A DNA stretch of 64,000 nucleotides from Corydoras sp. C115 (Eukaryota; Chordata; Actinopteri; Siluriformes; Callichthyidae), in assembly GCA_019802505.1 (NCBI GenBank), contig JAFMOC010000238.1, positions 536,001-600,000 on the forward strand. Direction: 5' to 3'. Both the position numbers and the translations under genes were made by a program. Positions 1 to 12,240 of this stretch are shown here, piece by piece (the stretch's first letter is position 1; every line of letters starts with the position of its first letter). The notes beneath the pieces were generated by a model. The model worked only from the letters and a program-made list of their open reading frames with translations. It had not been told where the DNA came from and made no database searches.

Positions 1-322
1 TCCTCTATTAGTGACGCGGGGGGGGGGTTCCCCATGCCCATCCAGGGGAGAACGTCTCGGGCGCTGGGCAGATACACCCAGGACAGGACGCCAATCTATT
101 GCTGGACACACACACACTCACACATACACTCTATATGGGGCAATTTGGAGAACTCAATTGACTTGATCCATGTTTTTGGACTGTGGGAGGAAACCGGAGA
201 ACCCGGAGGAAACCCACGCAGACACGGGGAGAACATGGAAACTCCACCCAGATGGGGATTCGAACCGGGAATCCCTAGAGCTGAAAGGAGAACGTGCTAA
301 ACCACTAAGCCACCGTGCCGCC
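1..322 (-). repeat. DANA/mermaid-like tRNA-derived SINE, cut by window edge
   Basis: This entry describes the family. In sense orientation the element is about 350 bp. It has a tRNA-like head with an A-box-like TGGCTTAGTGG and a perfect B-box GGTTCGAATCC, and a middle with GGTTTCCTCCCACAGTCC. A GT-rich segment follows the stretch CCCCATATAGAG, then comes a CCCCTGGATGGGCATGGGG block, and the element ends in (TGAA)n. The head and tail layout is that of a Pol III retroposon. The family name is from memory of teleost repeats. This copy lacks its tail at the window edge and shares the variant TGACGCGG with the next copy. Confidence 0.8.
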
Positions 323-420
323 ACGATCATTGTCCACCTCGTATATTTACAATTACATTTAGTATAATTGGTATTAGCAATAAAATAACAATATTACATT
401 ATTGCATCCATGTAAAGTAT

Positions 421-766
421 TCATTCATTATTCATTATCTTCCGCTTTATCCTCTATTAGTGACGCGGGGGGGGGGGTTCCCCATGCCCATCCAGGGGAG
501 AACGTTTCGGGCGCTGGGCAGATACACCCAGGACAGGGCGCCAATCTATTCCTGGGCACACACTCACTCACACATACACTCTATATGGGGCAATTTGGAG
601 AATTCAATTGACTTGATCCATGTTTTTGGACTGTGGGAGGAAACCAGAGAACCCGGAGGAAACCCACGCAGACACGGGGAGGACATGGAAACTCCATCCA
701 GATGGGGATTCGAACCGGGAATCCCTAGTGTTGAGAGGAGAACGTGCTAAACACTAAGCCACCGTG
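421..766 (-). repeat. DANA/mermaid-like SINE
   Basis: Near full length; the last few bases of the head are missing. It is very similar to the copy at 1-322, including the unusual TGACGCGG, so the two probably arose by local duplication. Confidence 0.8.
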
Positions 767-1407
767 TAAAGTATAACATTGAAAATTAATTACCTTTAAA
801 AAAAAAAGTATTTTCTGAAAATTGATGAATACATAATTAAAGAAAAGCTAATAATATAAAACATATTGTTCACATTTATTGGATTTCAGTGTCGCTTTTC
901 GCCTTCAGTCACAAAGGCCGTGGTTCTGTCAAAGTTCTGCTCTTTATTTCTGAATAAACCCGTCACGGCTCTGTGGACAGCTGTCCCTCATGTAAACACG
1001 ACAACCAATCAGATTAAAGCGTTGCGGACAAAGCAGCTCCAAATCACACAAGGAAGTTCGTCGCGAAGAAAACGACAGATCAGATCGGCCACGCTGATAA
1101 AATAAAGTAACACGAACACCTCGAATAAATACTCAAATACTCAACTACCATAGAATTAAGCAAAGGCAAAAAATCCTCACACGCTCGAACGTTACAGTTG
1201 TAGAAAATCTGATACTCGAGGAGCCACGCTCAAACGTTCCCTGTTTCAGGGTTATTTTAGGCAAACGGAGGTATTTTTTTTAAAACCTGGGTTCAACGCT
1301 CTCCTTTAAAACTTGGAATTCAGAGTATCAAAATCAATGCAGCGTTTTCACAAAATCCTGCATCAAAAACACAGCTTTATTGTTTAAATAAACGTTTAAA
1401 ATATTAA
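767..1407. other. Unassigned sequence
   Basis: AT-rich DNA with short open frames only. I see no exon signature, RNA gene or recognisable repeat. A 79-codon frame at 866-1105 has no family resemblance that I recognise. Confidence 0.4.
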
Positions 1408-1600
1408 TTCATCCATTATCTTCTGTTTGATCCTATATTAGGGTCGCGGGGGGTTGGGGTGTGTCTGTGTGAGTGAGTGTGTGCCCAGTGATGGATTGGC
1501 GCCCTGTCCTGGGTGTATCTGCCCAGCGCCCGAGATGTTCTCCCCTGGATGGGCATGGGGAACACCCCCCCCCCCCCCAACTGCGGGAGATAATGAATGA
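1408..1600. repeat. Fold-back SINE: two tails head to head
   Basis: A minus-oriented SINE tail (about 1408-1458) runs directly into a plus-oriented tail half (about 1459-1600). Both ends therefore carry the ATTCAT/ATGAAT tail, and the head is absent from both. Confidence 0.7.
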
Positions 1601-1669
1601 ATCTTTAATCTGTCTTTATATAAATATTTTCTTCGTCATGTATGATTTTAAAAATATATATATTTTAAT

Positions 1670-1998
1670 CTGGGTGGCACGGTGGCTTGGTGGTTTAGCA
1701 TGTTCTCCTCTCAGCGCTAGGGATTCACGGTTCGAATCCCCATCTGGGTGGAGTTTCCATGTCCTCCCCGTGTCCGCGTGGGTTTCCTCCGGGTTCTCCG
1801 GTTTCCTCCCACAGTCCCAAAACATGGATCAAGTCAATGGAGTTCTCCAAATTGCCCCATATAGAGTGTGTTTGAGTGTGTGAGTGTGAACCCAGCGATG
1901 GATTGGCGCCCTGTCCTGGGTCTATCTGTCCAGCGCCCGAAACGTTCTCCCCTGGATGGGCATGGGGAACCCCACCGCGACCTTAATAGACGATAAAG
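1670..1998 (+). repeat. DANA/mermaid-like SINE
   Basis: Complete head. The tail ends in ATAGACGATAAA, and a short duplicate of this (ATAGACGATAAA) follows 20 bp later. Confidence 0.75.
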
Positions 1999-2241
1999 TG
2001 TGTGTAATAGACGATAAAAATGTGCTTTTAACCTCTCAGCATGCACAAAGGGAGATCCTTAATGCTGTAATAATTTTATTGTGGAGGGATTCTTGTTGCT
2101 GCAAAAAAAAAAAAAAAAAAAAAAAAAACTCTTAACCTCGGATTTTACAGATAAACTGGAAAGCTGACTTAAAGACAGGAACCCTCAAACAACATCTCCA
2201 CAATCCCAGCATTAATAAAAAATATATAAACTTTTTCCACA

Positions 2242-2596
2242 AATCCATCCATTATCTTACGCTTTATCCTCTATTAGGGTCGGGGGGGGGGGGGGGGGGT
2301 TCCCCATGCCCATCCAGGGGAGAACGTTTTGGGCGTTGGGCAAATACACCCAGGACAGTGGGGCAATCTATCGCTGGACACACACTCACTCACACAGACA
2401 CACTCTATATGGGGCAATTTGAGGAACCCAATTGACTTAATCCATGTTTTTGGACTGTGGGAGGAAACCGGAGAACCCGGAGGAACCCACGCGGACACGG
2501 GGAGAACATGGAGATTCCACCCAGATGGGGATTCGAACCGGGAATCCCTAGCGCTGAGAGGCGAACGTGCTAAACCACTAAGCCACCGTGCCGTCC
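2242..2596 (-). repeat. DANA/mermaid-like SINE
   Basis: Full length, with the C-rich block expanded to a G run on this strand. The unique flank TTTTCCACAAATCC is found on both sides (before 2246 and after 2597), consistent with a target-site duplication. Confidence 0.8.
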
Positions 2597-4534
2597 TTTT
2601 CCACAAATCCTCAAACCTTTAAAAAAAAAATTTATATTCACCTAAGAGTCTAACAGCTGATCACCCGCAGCGTCGTTGTTCTAATTCTCAGAAATACTTT
2701 TGTTTTTTATTTTCTTTTTTAAAGACAAAACGGTTCTCCCTACCGGTCCTCACAGAGCCCAGACCTGACCAGCACAGATCTGTCCTCTCATTTCCGTTAA
2801 ATTACTGACCCATCAGAAGGACTGCTACGTCATGAATAAAAAGAAAACACACTGCAGATAAATAATTTATTCTTCATTTTGTTTTAATACAATTAAAACT
2901 TTGTTTTTTTTTTTCTCCATAAACACATTCACTCAAAGATCAAAGTGCCGAACACAGTGTCATTAACGTCACGACCGCAAAAGCTGCAGTAAATCACTTG
3001 ACAGGTTTGGCGGCCTCTCTGGCAAACATATGTAACTGCAACCAGAGTTCAAAAAAACATGATCACTTCCATTAAAGGTATAGCACCTACAATTTAAATG
3101 ACTTATGTATACAATTATCAAACATGTAGTTATTTTTAATTAATGTGCGATCACCCGAATCATTAAGATTAAAACTTTTCGGCTGAGATGAAGACTGTTA
3201 CGTGTTCATGGGAGCCGGTTAGCGTTTCTGCAGAACTCTAATCGATGCTGCTCAAAGATTTGATTTGCACTGATCAGAGAAAGTGGCGTTTATTTGGCTG
3301 CAATTTGCAAGCTCACCGCTAGAGGCCATCAAATCTCACACACTGCTTATTTAAAGGGAATTCCTATTTTAACTAAATCTCGCGCCACGTCACAATTCTG
3401 CAGTACGTCAGATTGAGATATCTCACGACAGATTATGTGTTGTTGACTTTTTATTTCTTTACTGTCCCAATTATATTTAAATACAAGGACATCCCGCAGC
3501 TTTAAAGCTGAATGTTTAAGTCTTTCCTGCTCACACACATAATTTAAACCCTAATTATGAATTATGAATGAGCGCCGGCAAAACATTGTCATTAAACAAA
3601 CAACAATCCTATCGATTGGGGCTGAAGGTTTATGGATTTAGGCGGTAAAATTGTAAAAAATAAAAATAAAAAAAAAAATAAAAAAAACAGCATTACAGAA
3701 ATAAATATTCCCTTAAGAATAAACGCGAATGGGTTTAACGTTATCTGGCTCCACCTGCTGGCCACACAATGTCGCTACACCAATTACTGACAGCACACGG
3801 GCCCAGGTATTTTAGATATTCGTTTGAAAAACTTCTGTTGGATTTTATTGTAAACGACATTAGAAAAAAATAAAAATAAAAGAATAAGACAGTTTAATAC
3901 TTTTAACACTGTGGCAAACAGTATGGGGAAGGCCCTTGATACTAATTGCATAACCAGGCGTTTGGCATGAAGAAAATCCAGCAATTTTAACAGCAAAAGA
4001 ATGAATGTTTTGCCCCGAAAGACTTTTTTTTTTATAAACCTTCACCCTATAGAAATATTTTATAGAAATTTTTAAAAGCTTAAAACAAACAAAAACTAAC
4101 TAATGCGACTAAAAAAAAATAAAATAAAATAAAAAAATAATGACCCATGCCGAGTAGCATCGTGTGTAAAACGGGATCTGAAGTTGGACATCAAAATATT
4201 TTCAAGATCAATGAACTTATTTCACGGTCAGCTCCTGACAAAGCGCCACAAGCACACTGCCAGAAGTACGGCGCGGTGCCATGGAGACGCTCGATGACAT
4301 CACTCAGCTCAAAGCGTACAAAGTAGACTACTCTCCATAAGGTTTCTCTAAAGAAACTCCTTTAACATTCTCTCTATAACTTCTCATTGACACGATCCTT
4401 CCCATGTGCCATTACTATAAAAATAATGATACAGAGGGGGTGGAGTCACAGATGTAGCCACACCCTCTCGCAGTGCTCCTTCCTCCTGAGAGCTGTAAGG
4501 CCAGGGGTTCATTCAATAGGAGTGATCCCGTGTT
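2597..4534 (-). other. Region downstream of ILRUN, probably 3' UTR in its right part
   Basis: No coding exon is visible. AATAAA on the minus strand occurs about 690 nt beyond the ILRUN stop (plus strand TTTATT at 3844-3849) and again near 2866, so the transcript could end at either. The DNA is AT-rich, with poly-A patches near 3655 and 4110. Confidence 0.4.
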
Positions 4535-7392
4535 TCAGGACTGTCCAAATGGGTGAGGACCGTATATTGGCTGAGGAGAAAAGAAACTTATTTAAATAAA
4601 ATTTAAAAAAAACACTTGAGCTACACAGTACAACCTTCATTATTAGTAATACTGTTCTGCTTTTATTTAAGCCTTCGTAATAATATTTACTTGCCATACT
4701 GTTTTAATATTAAATAAATTTGCTGCTGGCTCTGTGCACTCACCTGATTGTATGTAACTACAGATATGTTGTTTTGTAGATTGTCTGTTGCTACGTGTAC
4801 AGAGTGGTTTGACAGTCCGTTATGCTCCGTTAGTGTCGTGTCTGTGAGATCACTGTCTGGTTTGTTCTTTTGTGGGGAGGCGAAGGGGTTGTAGTCTTCC
4901 TGGACACTGCGGTGAGGCTGTGTGTTGAATTCCGCCTGGAAGGATGACAGTTGCTGCGTCACGCCCAGAAGTCCGCCGATCTCCACACTCAAGATCACCC
5001 AAATAACATCTGCGAAATCCACATCAGCAAAAATCCTCATCAGCCAGAAATGCTTAGAGAATGATTTTTCCAGTAAAGATAATCATAATAATAATTATTC
5101 ATATTTAAATTGTAAGGATCTAAAGGTCGCATGACCCCCAAGTTAAAGTTTAAAACACATATGAGAGTATTTCTGCAAGTGTTTTATTGCCGACCTCCGT
5201 AGAAGAGTCCGGTGGCTGTGCACATCCTCCAACGGCCTTGGTACATGCCAGGAGCCAAAGGACTTCGCATCTCCACACTCACGTCGTGCATCTCCTGAGG
5301 GTCCAGGGAACGCACGATTACAAAGTTCACATGGCCAAACCGGTCTCCACCGATGTACTTCAAACACACCCCTGGTGGCCAGGACTCGGAACCTGAAGCA
5401 GAGGTCAGTTTGTTGACATGTACTTGAGCAATTCAATGCTGATGAATGTGAAGCCATCTCTGAGATAATTCGCTTTAACCTAATATCTCTAAATACAAAA
5501 GAGAACTGGGGGAAAAAAAAATTCAACAAAACATTTAATTCACACCTTGTATACATGAATTGTTCATTTGAACTCCTTGTGAGTGAATTTGGCATGCAGC
5601 ATTTCTATTTTCTGAAACGGGATGTATTTATATTTTTGCCAAATTTAAATCTGAATATCTGCATTTGCAACAATGCAACAAAAAAAAAAAAAATAACAGG
5701 TAAAAATTTAACGTCCACTTGTGATTGTGGGACATTCATTAAGTCAGGACGGCGTTTGGGATGGAGTAGTACCAGTGTTTTGTATCCTCCATGTCTTGAT
5801 AAACGCTGTATCAGGTGGGATTGACTCTCCTTCCCCAATAGTGACATCTTTTACAAAGGACATGGACGGAGCTGAGAAGCTAGGGCTCTCAAAGTCGTAA
5901 TAAGCCCCAATCGCAGCCTGTAGATTCCTGTAACAGATCAGAACAGCATTCACCGTGTTAATATCTGAAGTTAACTAATCTAACTCCTACATTTGTGATC
6001 CTTATCATAGTTTGGGGGGTGGCTTAGTGGTTCAGCTTAGGGATTCCTGGTTCGAATCCCAATCTGGATGGAGTTTCCATGTTCTCCCCGTGTCCGTGTG
6101 GGTTTCCTCCGGGTTCTCCGGTTTCCTCCCACAGTCCAAAAACATGGATCGAGTCAACTGAGTTCTCCAAATTGCCCCATATAGAGTGTGTATGTGTGAG
6201 TGAGTGTGTGTTCAGCGATAGATTGGCGTCCTGTCCTGGGTGTATCTGCCCAGCGCCCGAAACGTTCTCCCCTGGATGGGCATGGGGACCCCCCCCCCCC
6301 CCACGATTCTAGTGGATGGATGGATCATAGTTTGGCAGTAGCATAGTGAGTAACATGTAAACTCACCCATATGCACTATATGGGCAGAAGTGTTTTGGAA
6401 TAAGTAATTAATTACCGGGCGGCATGGTGGCTTAGTGGTTTAGCATGTTCTCCTCTCAGCGCTAGCGATTCCCGGTTCAAATCCCCATCTGGGTGGAGTT
6501 TCCATGTTCTCCCCGTGTCTGCGTGGGTTTCCTCCCACAGTCCAAAAACATGGATAGGGTCAATTGAGTTCTCCAAATTGCCCCATATAGAGAGCGTCTG
6601 TGTGTGTGAGTGTGTGTGTGCCCAGTGATAGATTGGCGTCCTGTCCTGGGTGTATCTGCCCAGCGCCCGAGACGTTCTCCCCTGGACGGGCATGGGGAAC
6701 CCCCCACGATTCTAGTGGATGGATGGATCATAGTTTGGCAGTAGCATAGTGAGTAACATGTAAACTCACCCATATGCACGCATGCACTATATGGGCAGAA
6801 GTATTTGGACACCTCTTTGTTTTGTAATAAGTCATTAATTACCCCATGGAATGGTTCTTATCTAATTCAGTCATTTTTACTAAAACTGAACTGTTGCAGA
6901 ATTTACCATATAATGTATTTACACTGCGTTTTGATGTTTTAAGGCTGGCAAATGTCATTTATAATGTGGTATGATACGTATCGCCTTAATAATAATTTTT
7001 ATGGATTATTTAGGGAACAGTTTACACTCTGTAGCTTTAGCATTAGCAGATATGAAGCAACGTGGCTAACGTGTAGCAAATGTATTCGCCTTCAGACCGC
7101 CACAACTATCTAAACTTAATTTAAATGCTGTGTATGTTGATTATGGTCTCTGAATTAGATAATTATACGCAAATTGAGACCATTTAATCGGGGGGTCTTT
7201 AGTTTTCGGGATCGCTGCTTCAACCCGGACCCACCAGTTCGTCATGTCCAGGAAAAAGGCGCATCCCGCGGGGTTCAGCTGGAAGCCGAGCAGCCTCTGG
7301 AACTCCGTGATCAACGTGTCTTTGTCCGTCGTCCCCATGCAGCTGAACTTCTGCATCAGCTCCTGGTCGACGTCTGTCTCCATGGCCTCCAT
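4535..7392 (-). CDS. ilrun: ILRUN (C6orf106), inflammation and lipid regulator with UBA-like and NBR1-like domains
   Basis: Five coding exons on the minus strand: 7235-7392, 5773-5927, 5195-5392, 4744-5009 and 4535-4570. All have GT-AG borders and compatible phases, giving 270 residues (human about 298). Residues 1-66 hold the UBA-like part (LMQKFSCMGTTDKD, then the NLQAAIGAYYDFE segment). Residues about 75-180 form the NBR1-like four-tryptophan domain, with W99, W109, W159 and W174 present. The C-terminal tail is low complexity with FNTQPHR and NPFASPQK. The 12-codon last exon ends GPHPFGQS, matching the vertebrate C-terminus. ILRUN is known to restrain IRF3- and NF-kB-dependent transcription through p300/CBP. 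The start is the conserved MEAMETDVDQELMQ. Intron 1 carries two duplicated SINEs in antisense orientation. The only weak point is the very short last exon, which rests on this C-terminal match. Confidence 0.96.
6013..6304 (+). repeat. DANA/mermaid-like SINE in ILRUN intron 1, first duplicate
   Basis: The head is shortened (it begins GGGGTGGCTTAGTGG). It is followed by the unique sequence CGATTCTAGTGGATGGATGG, which recurs 403 bp downstream. Confidence 0.8.
6417..6705 (+). repeat. DANA/mermaid-like SINE in ILRUN intron 1, second duplicate
   Basis: It has an intact head and lacks part of the GGGTTCTCCGG stretch. The flank at 6706-6840 repeats that at 6303-6415 with small differences. Confidence 0.8.
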
Positions 7393-7510
7393 CGAAAGGT
7401 AGCGCCGCAGTCACCGCGGCTAATTTAGTCCGAGGCTTTCGGCCTAGTTTCGCAACCACCACAACAAGCTGAGTGCGCATGCGCGAGACTACAAACCTAC
7501 AACGTACATA
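7393..7510 (-). promoter_or_regulatory. Probable ILRUN promoter and 5' UTR
   Basis: This is a short CpG-rich stretch just upstream of the ILRUN start codon. It contains the palindrome TGCGCATGCGCG at 7474-7485, which matches the NRF1 binding consensus. No TATA box is apparent, in keeping with a housekeeping-type promoter. The exact start site cannot be read. Confidence 0.55.
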
Positions 7511-7527
7511 TCGATAATCAATGTTTA

Positions 7528-7531
7528 TTAA

Positions 7532-7571
<40 letters not shown>
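7528..7571. repeat. (AAT)n microsatellite
   Basis: About ten AAT units followed by an A run, on the distal side of the ILRUN promoter. Confidence 0.9.
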
Positions 7572-7739
7572 CTTAAATAATAAGGGGAAAAAAGTAAAGA
7601 CAGACATGTAAATACCCGTCTCACTGTTCTGGTTCATTGCAAATACACATAGTGAGATTGGAAATTAGGAATTTTTGCAGCACACTTTAGTTTCTTCATT
7701 GAAAACTCGTTTTAAGAGAAGGTGCTTTCGGGGAAAGTC

Positions 7740-7940
7740 CATCCATCCATCCATCCATCCATTATCTCCCGCTTTATCCTCTACTCGGGTCACGGGGTCG
7801 TTCCCCATGCCCATCCAGGGGAGAATGTTTCGGACGCTGGGCAGATACATCCAGGACAGGGCGCCAATCTATCGCTGGACACACATAGACACACTCTATA
7901 TGGGGCAATTTGGAGAATTCACTTGACCTTGATCCATGTT
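7740..7940 (-). repeat. DANA/mermaid-like SINE, tail half only
   Basis: It begins with (CCAT)n and includes the TCCAGGGGAGAA block and the ATATGGGGCAATTT block. It stops before the head. Confidence 0.7.
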
Positions 7941-7949
7941 TATGTTCAC

Positions 7950-8030
7950 ATCTAGAGGAGAATATTTTGGGCTCTGGGCAGATACACCCAGGACAGGGCG
8001 CTAATCTATTGTTTGGGCACACACACACAC

Positions 8031-8095
<65 letters not shown>

Positions 8096-8246
8096 GGCAA
8101 TTTAGAGTATTCAATTTACCACGAGTCCATATTTTTGGACTGTGGGAGAACCCGGCGGAACACACGGACACAGGGCAAACATGGAAACTCCACCCAGATT
8201 GGGATTCGAACATGAATGTGCTAACTACTAAGGCCCCGTGCCGTCC
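7950..8246 (-). repeat. Diverged DANA/mermaid-like SINE with CT/TA microsatellite
   Basis: A degenerate copy directly abutting the previous one. Its GT-rich segment has expanded into CA, CT and TA dinucleotide runs (about 8020-8092). The B-box is damaged. Confidence 0.65.
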
Positions 8247-8555
8247 TACAGGAATTTATGTACTTGAAAATTGTAAAAAAAAATTGTAAATTGTAAAGTG
8301 GTACATGCTGAATTACTTCCAATTTTCGAATTATGTCTTGATACACAATTGATAAAAGTTGAACTTGCAAACCAATTTGTGAGAAATGTAAACGTATGTG
8401 TACTGAGCACACGTGTGTATGTTTAAGAACCTTGTTAAACCTGCTCCAATTTGTGCCTCCATCGCTGCAGGTTAAAATGCCACGCATGATTTGTAGCATG
8501 ATGAAAGCATGTTGGTGTGCTGGGTTCACAGGGTTCTTTCCCAAACTTCCCAAAC

Positions 8556-8759
8556 GGAGGGAGCGGTAGCTCAGTGGTTCGGGTATTGGGATATCAATCT
8601 GAAGGTTCAAATCTCAGGTCTATTGAAGTTACCAATGTGGGTCCTTGAGCAAGACCCTTAACCCTCATTGCTCCAGGGGCGCTGTGATGAACCCTGTGCT
8701 CACCTGTGTAAGTCGCATTGGATACAAGCGTCCAATAAATGACCAAAATGTAAATGTAA
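8556..8759 (+). repeat. Second tRNA-derived SINE family (tail AAGTCG..GATAAAAGCG)
   Basis: The head has an A-box-like GTAGCTCAGTGG and a B-box-like GGTTCAAATC. The middle contains CCTTGAGCAAGACCCTTAACC and the tail TTGGATACAAGCGTC, ending in TAAATGTAA. Teleost SINEs with this kind of tail are thought to depend on L2-type LINEs; that attribution is from memory. Other copies lie near 19178, 24481, 30117 and 31130. Confidence 0.7.
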
Positions 8760-9643
8760 GGTAAACTTCAGCCCCAGCCATATATGCTCAATGCTGCACT
8801 TGAAACAGTAAACTTGTTTTAATTCACTGTTCACACTGTACCAATTTTTTATGACTTGAGTTTTATTAAAATGATTATTTTTCCATTAGAAGATTGGACA
8901 ATTAGACAATTAAATAATCATTTTACAGAACAAGAGAACTAATACAAAGTCCAAACAATTATAATTTTACTAATAATATTAATGACTTATTATTGATAAC
9001 ACTCTCGAGTGAAAAATTGAGGTACTTTCCAGTTTCTTTATATCCTGTGTGCTTGTTGTCATGAATCACCTCATATTACATTCCAGAAGTACCATGTTCC
9101 CTGAGTCATAATCATAAAAGATGAGAGGAAGAAATCTGTTTAGGAAATGCTGCAAATCCGTGTGGTGCTAAAATACAGGTGGAAAAGGAGTTTATGAATC
9201 TCTGCCCCTTTTTAAAAAAAAAATAATAAAATTAAGAAAAAAATGAATAACTCTTAATGTGGGCAATGCCGTTGGCTCTCAGGTTCCTGAAAGTTAGAGG
9301 TTCCCGGTTTTAACTTGCATGTTCTTCACAATCTACTTTGCACCCACATTTGACATCAAACGGAAAAGTTTGATGCACAACCGGACAGAACATGGCATGG
9401 TTCACATACCTGCCGAACTCTAAGCAGTGCATCACTCACACGGTCCACTAAAGCGTTGTATTTTAGAATTCCATTCATGAACGAAAGCTTGCACACACAT
9501 TTTATTAACTTCATCACATTCTGAACACGATGGGCACATGTGTTCATTTAGCCGTGGTTCAGCAGGAAGTTTACAGCCCGTGATGCATCACAGAGAAATG
9601 AGTCCTCTGGTTTTTATTTATGTATTTTAATCTGGGTATGTGG

Positions 9644-9678
<35 letters not shown>

Positions 9679-9994
9679 GAATGATCATCATGCTCAGCTT
9701 GTCCACTGCTTCCGTTCTGGTTCGTGAGTCAGAGTCGACTCATGGCTAATGAGTCAGAGTGGGTTGTCCTCTTTTACCACTTACTAAAGGAAACTGTGCC
9801 CCCACGCCTCCCTTTTGTAGTAAACTCGTACTCTGCCATATGTTGTCTGTGTGTGAGTCACTTCGAGATCTTGCACGAGTCCAAAAAACCGCTCGAGGGA
9901 AAGCCGGGTCTCGAGTGTTTGGGGACAGAACGGGTTAGACTGCATGGATTTGTGGCTTTTTGTGACTTTAATATGGACCAAACCTGAGCGCAAC

Positions 9995-10043
<49 letters not shown>

Positions 10044-10246
10044 GAGAGAGAGTGTAAGAGAGTGTTTAAAGTAATGTTATTGTTATTATTGTGGTCTAGT
10101 AAGAGTGAAAGCTATGTAATCAGTGTTATAAGTTTTTTGTTTTATTTTTGTCTGTTTGCATTTTTCATTGTGATGTAAGTGTTCCGATATGTTGTTGGCT
10201 GTTGGACTTGATACCTTGGGAGTTATTTTCATTCATGTCCTTGAAG

Positions 10247-10289
<43 letters not shown>

Positions 10290-10370
10290 TGTGGCATAGG
10301 GTCACCATTTTGAGAATAGAAGAGGGGTGGAGATTACAAATGAACTCAGACCACCCGAGAGCCAAGCAGG

Positions 10371-10428
<58 letters not shown>

Positions 10429-12044
10429 TTCCACACAATAATTCAGCATGCATGATAAAACCTGTCTCTCAGCATTATGAGGCAAATTAGCTCTGGGCGT
10501 CTCCTCTGCGTGTTAAGACTAACAGACGATTGCTTTTCATGAGAGTGTGTGTAAGGGGGAGAGAGAGAACGAGCGAGAGAGATAGAGCTAAATAAAAACA
10601 GTCAAGGCACAATGATTGTTTTATTTGTAGTTTCAAAAATAACCAGAAGAACATCTTTAATGTGATTTGAAAAAAAAACATCACAATTCAGACTCTGCAC
10701 CAATGAACTTAAATGTGCAGCTTGTTATGAATATTTTAGCTTTAAAGATTAAAAAAAAAACAAGATAAATATATTTTATAGTGCATGTTTTATAGAGTTT
10801 GGGGTCTAAAGCCTATTTAAGTTGAATCATTTATATGATCGACCTAATAATGATGATGATATATTTAATTTTAAAAAATATGATAAAATGAAACTTTACT
10901 TTAATGCCGTTACATAATTTATGAGTAATTATCTGAGTCATCTAATGAGTGTTCTTGTATGAGTAAGCCAGGGAATTCAAACGACCGGGTTTAACAGGTT
11001 AAATCATGTAAAGATGGATCAGATTAAAGAGTTTTTGCTCAGTGTTACACATTTTGCAACCACAGGACTAGTTATCTTGCACCTTCACTGACGCTCAGGC
11101 ATCTTCCTTATATAAACATATTTTAAAGACTTGGATTTATTAAATGGAACTGTATTTTCTAATAAACTTTCTTTATGAGTGACAGAAAAGATGACATCCG
11201 GCCGAAAAGATGGACCACGGGATGCTCTGTTTATTCTTTATACTTTAGTCTTAGGGCTGCTGAAAAGACATAAGGCTGAATTACAACCTAGACACAGTTC
11301 TGGTCCATCACAGGGCAGCACACACTCCCCTGTGCAGCCTGCCTGGTTATTTCAAGCAGTCCGATCAGTGTGCATGTGTGTGTGAGGAGGAAAGTGGAGC
11401 ACATGGAGCAATTTACACTGGAAAAATATGCAAACTCCTACAGCCTGTGTTTTCCCATCACCATCTGCTACATCACTGAGCTTCCTTTAAACAGGACATT
11501 AAAATTTTATATTTTGGTCTTAAATGAAAAAAAAAAAGAGAAGTCTATTTCCACCACCTTAACATATCATTTTCATTCAATAGTAATGAATCACTGTTAA
11601 AAAAAATTTTTTTTAGGTTTATATTAAATTGAAATATTGTATAGTTATAGTACGGTTTGAGGCACGCTGGACCGAAAAAACAGACTCTTCCTGCATAACA
11701 CACGTCCCGGGAGAATCTGCACATGCACAAAATAATTCTACAGGCAATGCGAACATTTGTCTTTTTTTTTTTTTTTGAGAATGTGAAGGTAGATTAGGAC
11801 TTAATCCAGTGGTATAAAGAGAATGTCTGGTTTTAAAATGTGGATCATGAAAGTTTGTTAAATGTTGCTTTGTTTAAATAAACGTGAAACCGGAGCCGTA
11901 AGGATTTACAATGAAAGGAATTATTATCAGAGTTGAGTTTTAAACCGTTTGCCTGCATCCTAAATTTCCATATTAAACTTTGAAATACAAGAATTTAATA
12001 ATTTCATAAATTATTTCACAAGTTAGATATTGGGAGGTAAAATG
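8760..12044. other. Intergenic region between ILRUN and HMGA1, microsatellite-rich
   Basis: No exon is recognised. (GT)n runs lie at about 9646-9674, 10002-10041, 10249-10288 and 10375-10428. An ancient, strongly diverged SINE-like stretch in minus orientation (about 11290-11445) retains CAGGGCAGCACACAC and GGAGCAATTTACACT blocks. Confidence 0.5.
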
Positions 12045-12240
12045 GAGGTGGTTTGGACATGTGCAGGGGAGGAGTGAGGTTTATTTTGGCAGAAGGTTGC
12101 TGAGGATGGAGCCACCAGGCAGTTGGAGGTTTATGGATGCGGTGAAAGAGGACATGCAGGTCATTGGGGTGATGGAGGAAGATACTCGGGACAGGGCGAG
12201 ATGGAGAATGGTCTGCTGTAGTGCCCTCTAGAGGGGACAA
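12045..12240 (+). mobile_element. LINE reverse-transcriptase ORF, C-terminal fragment
   Basis: Reading from TGG at 12048, the frame gives WFGHVQGRSEVYFGRRLLRM, then FMDAVKEDMQV and EEDTRDRARWR. This is the pattern of the C-terminal end of non-LTR retrotransposon polyproteins common in fish (WFGHV..GRRMLRMEL..FMDVVKEDM). The basic GRPKR-type segment between LRM and FMD is missing. The fragment is open but far too short to be active. Confidence 0.7.
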
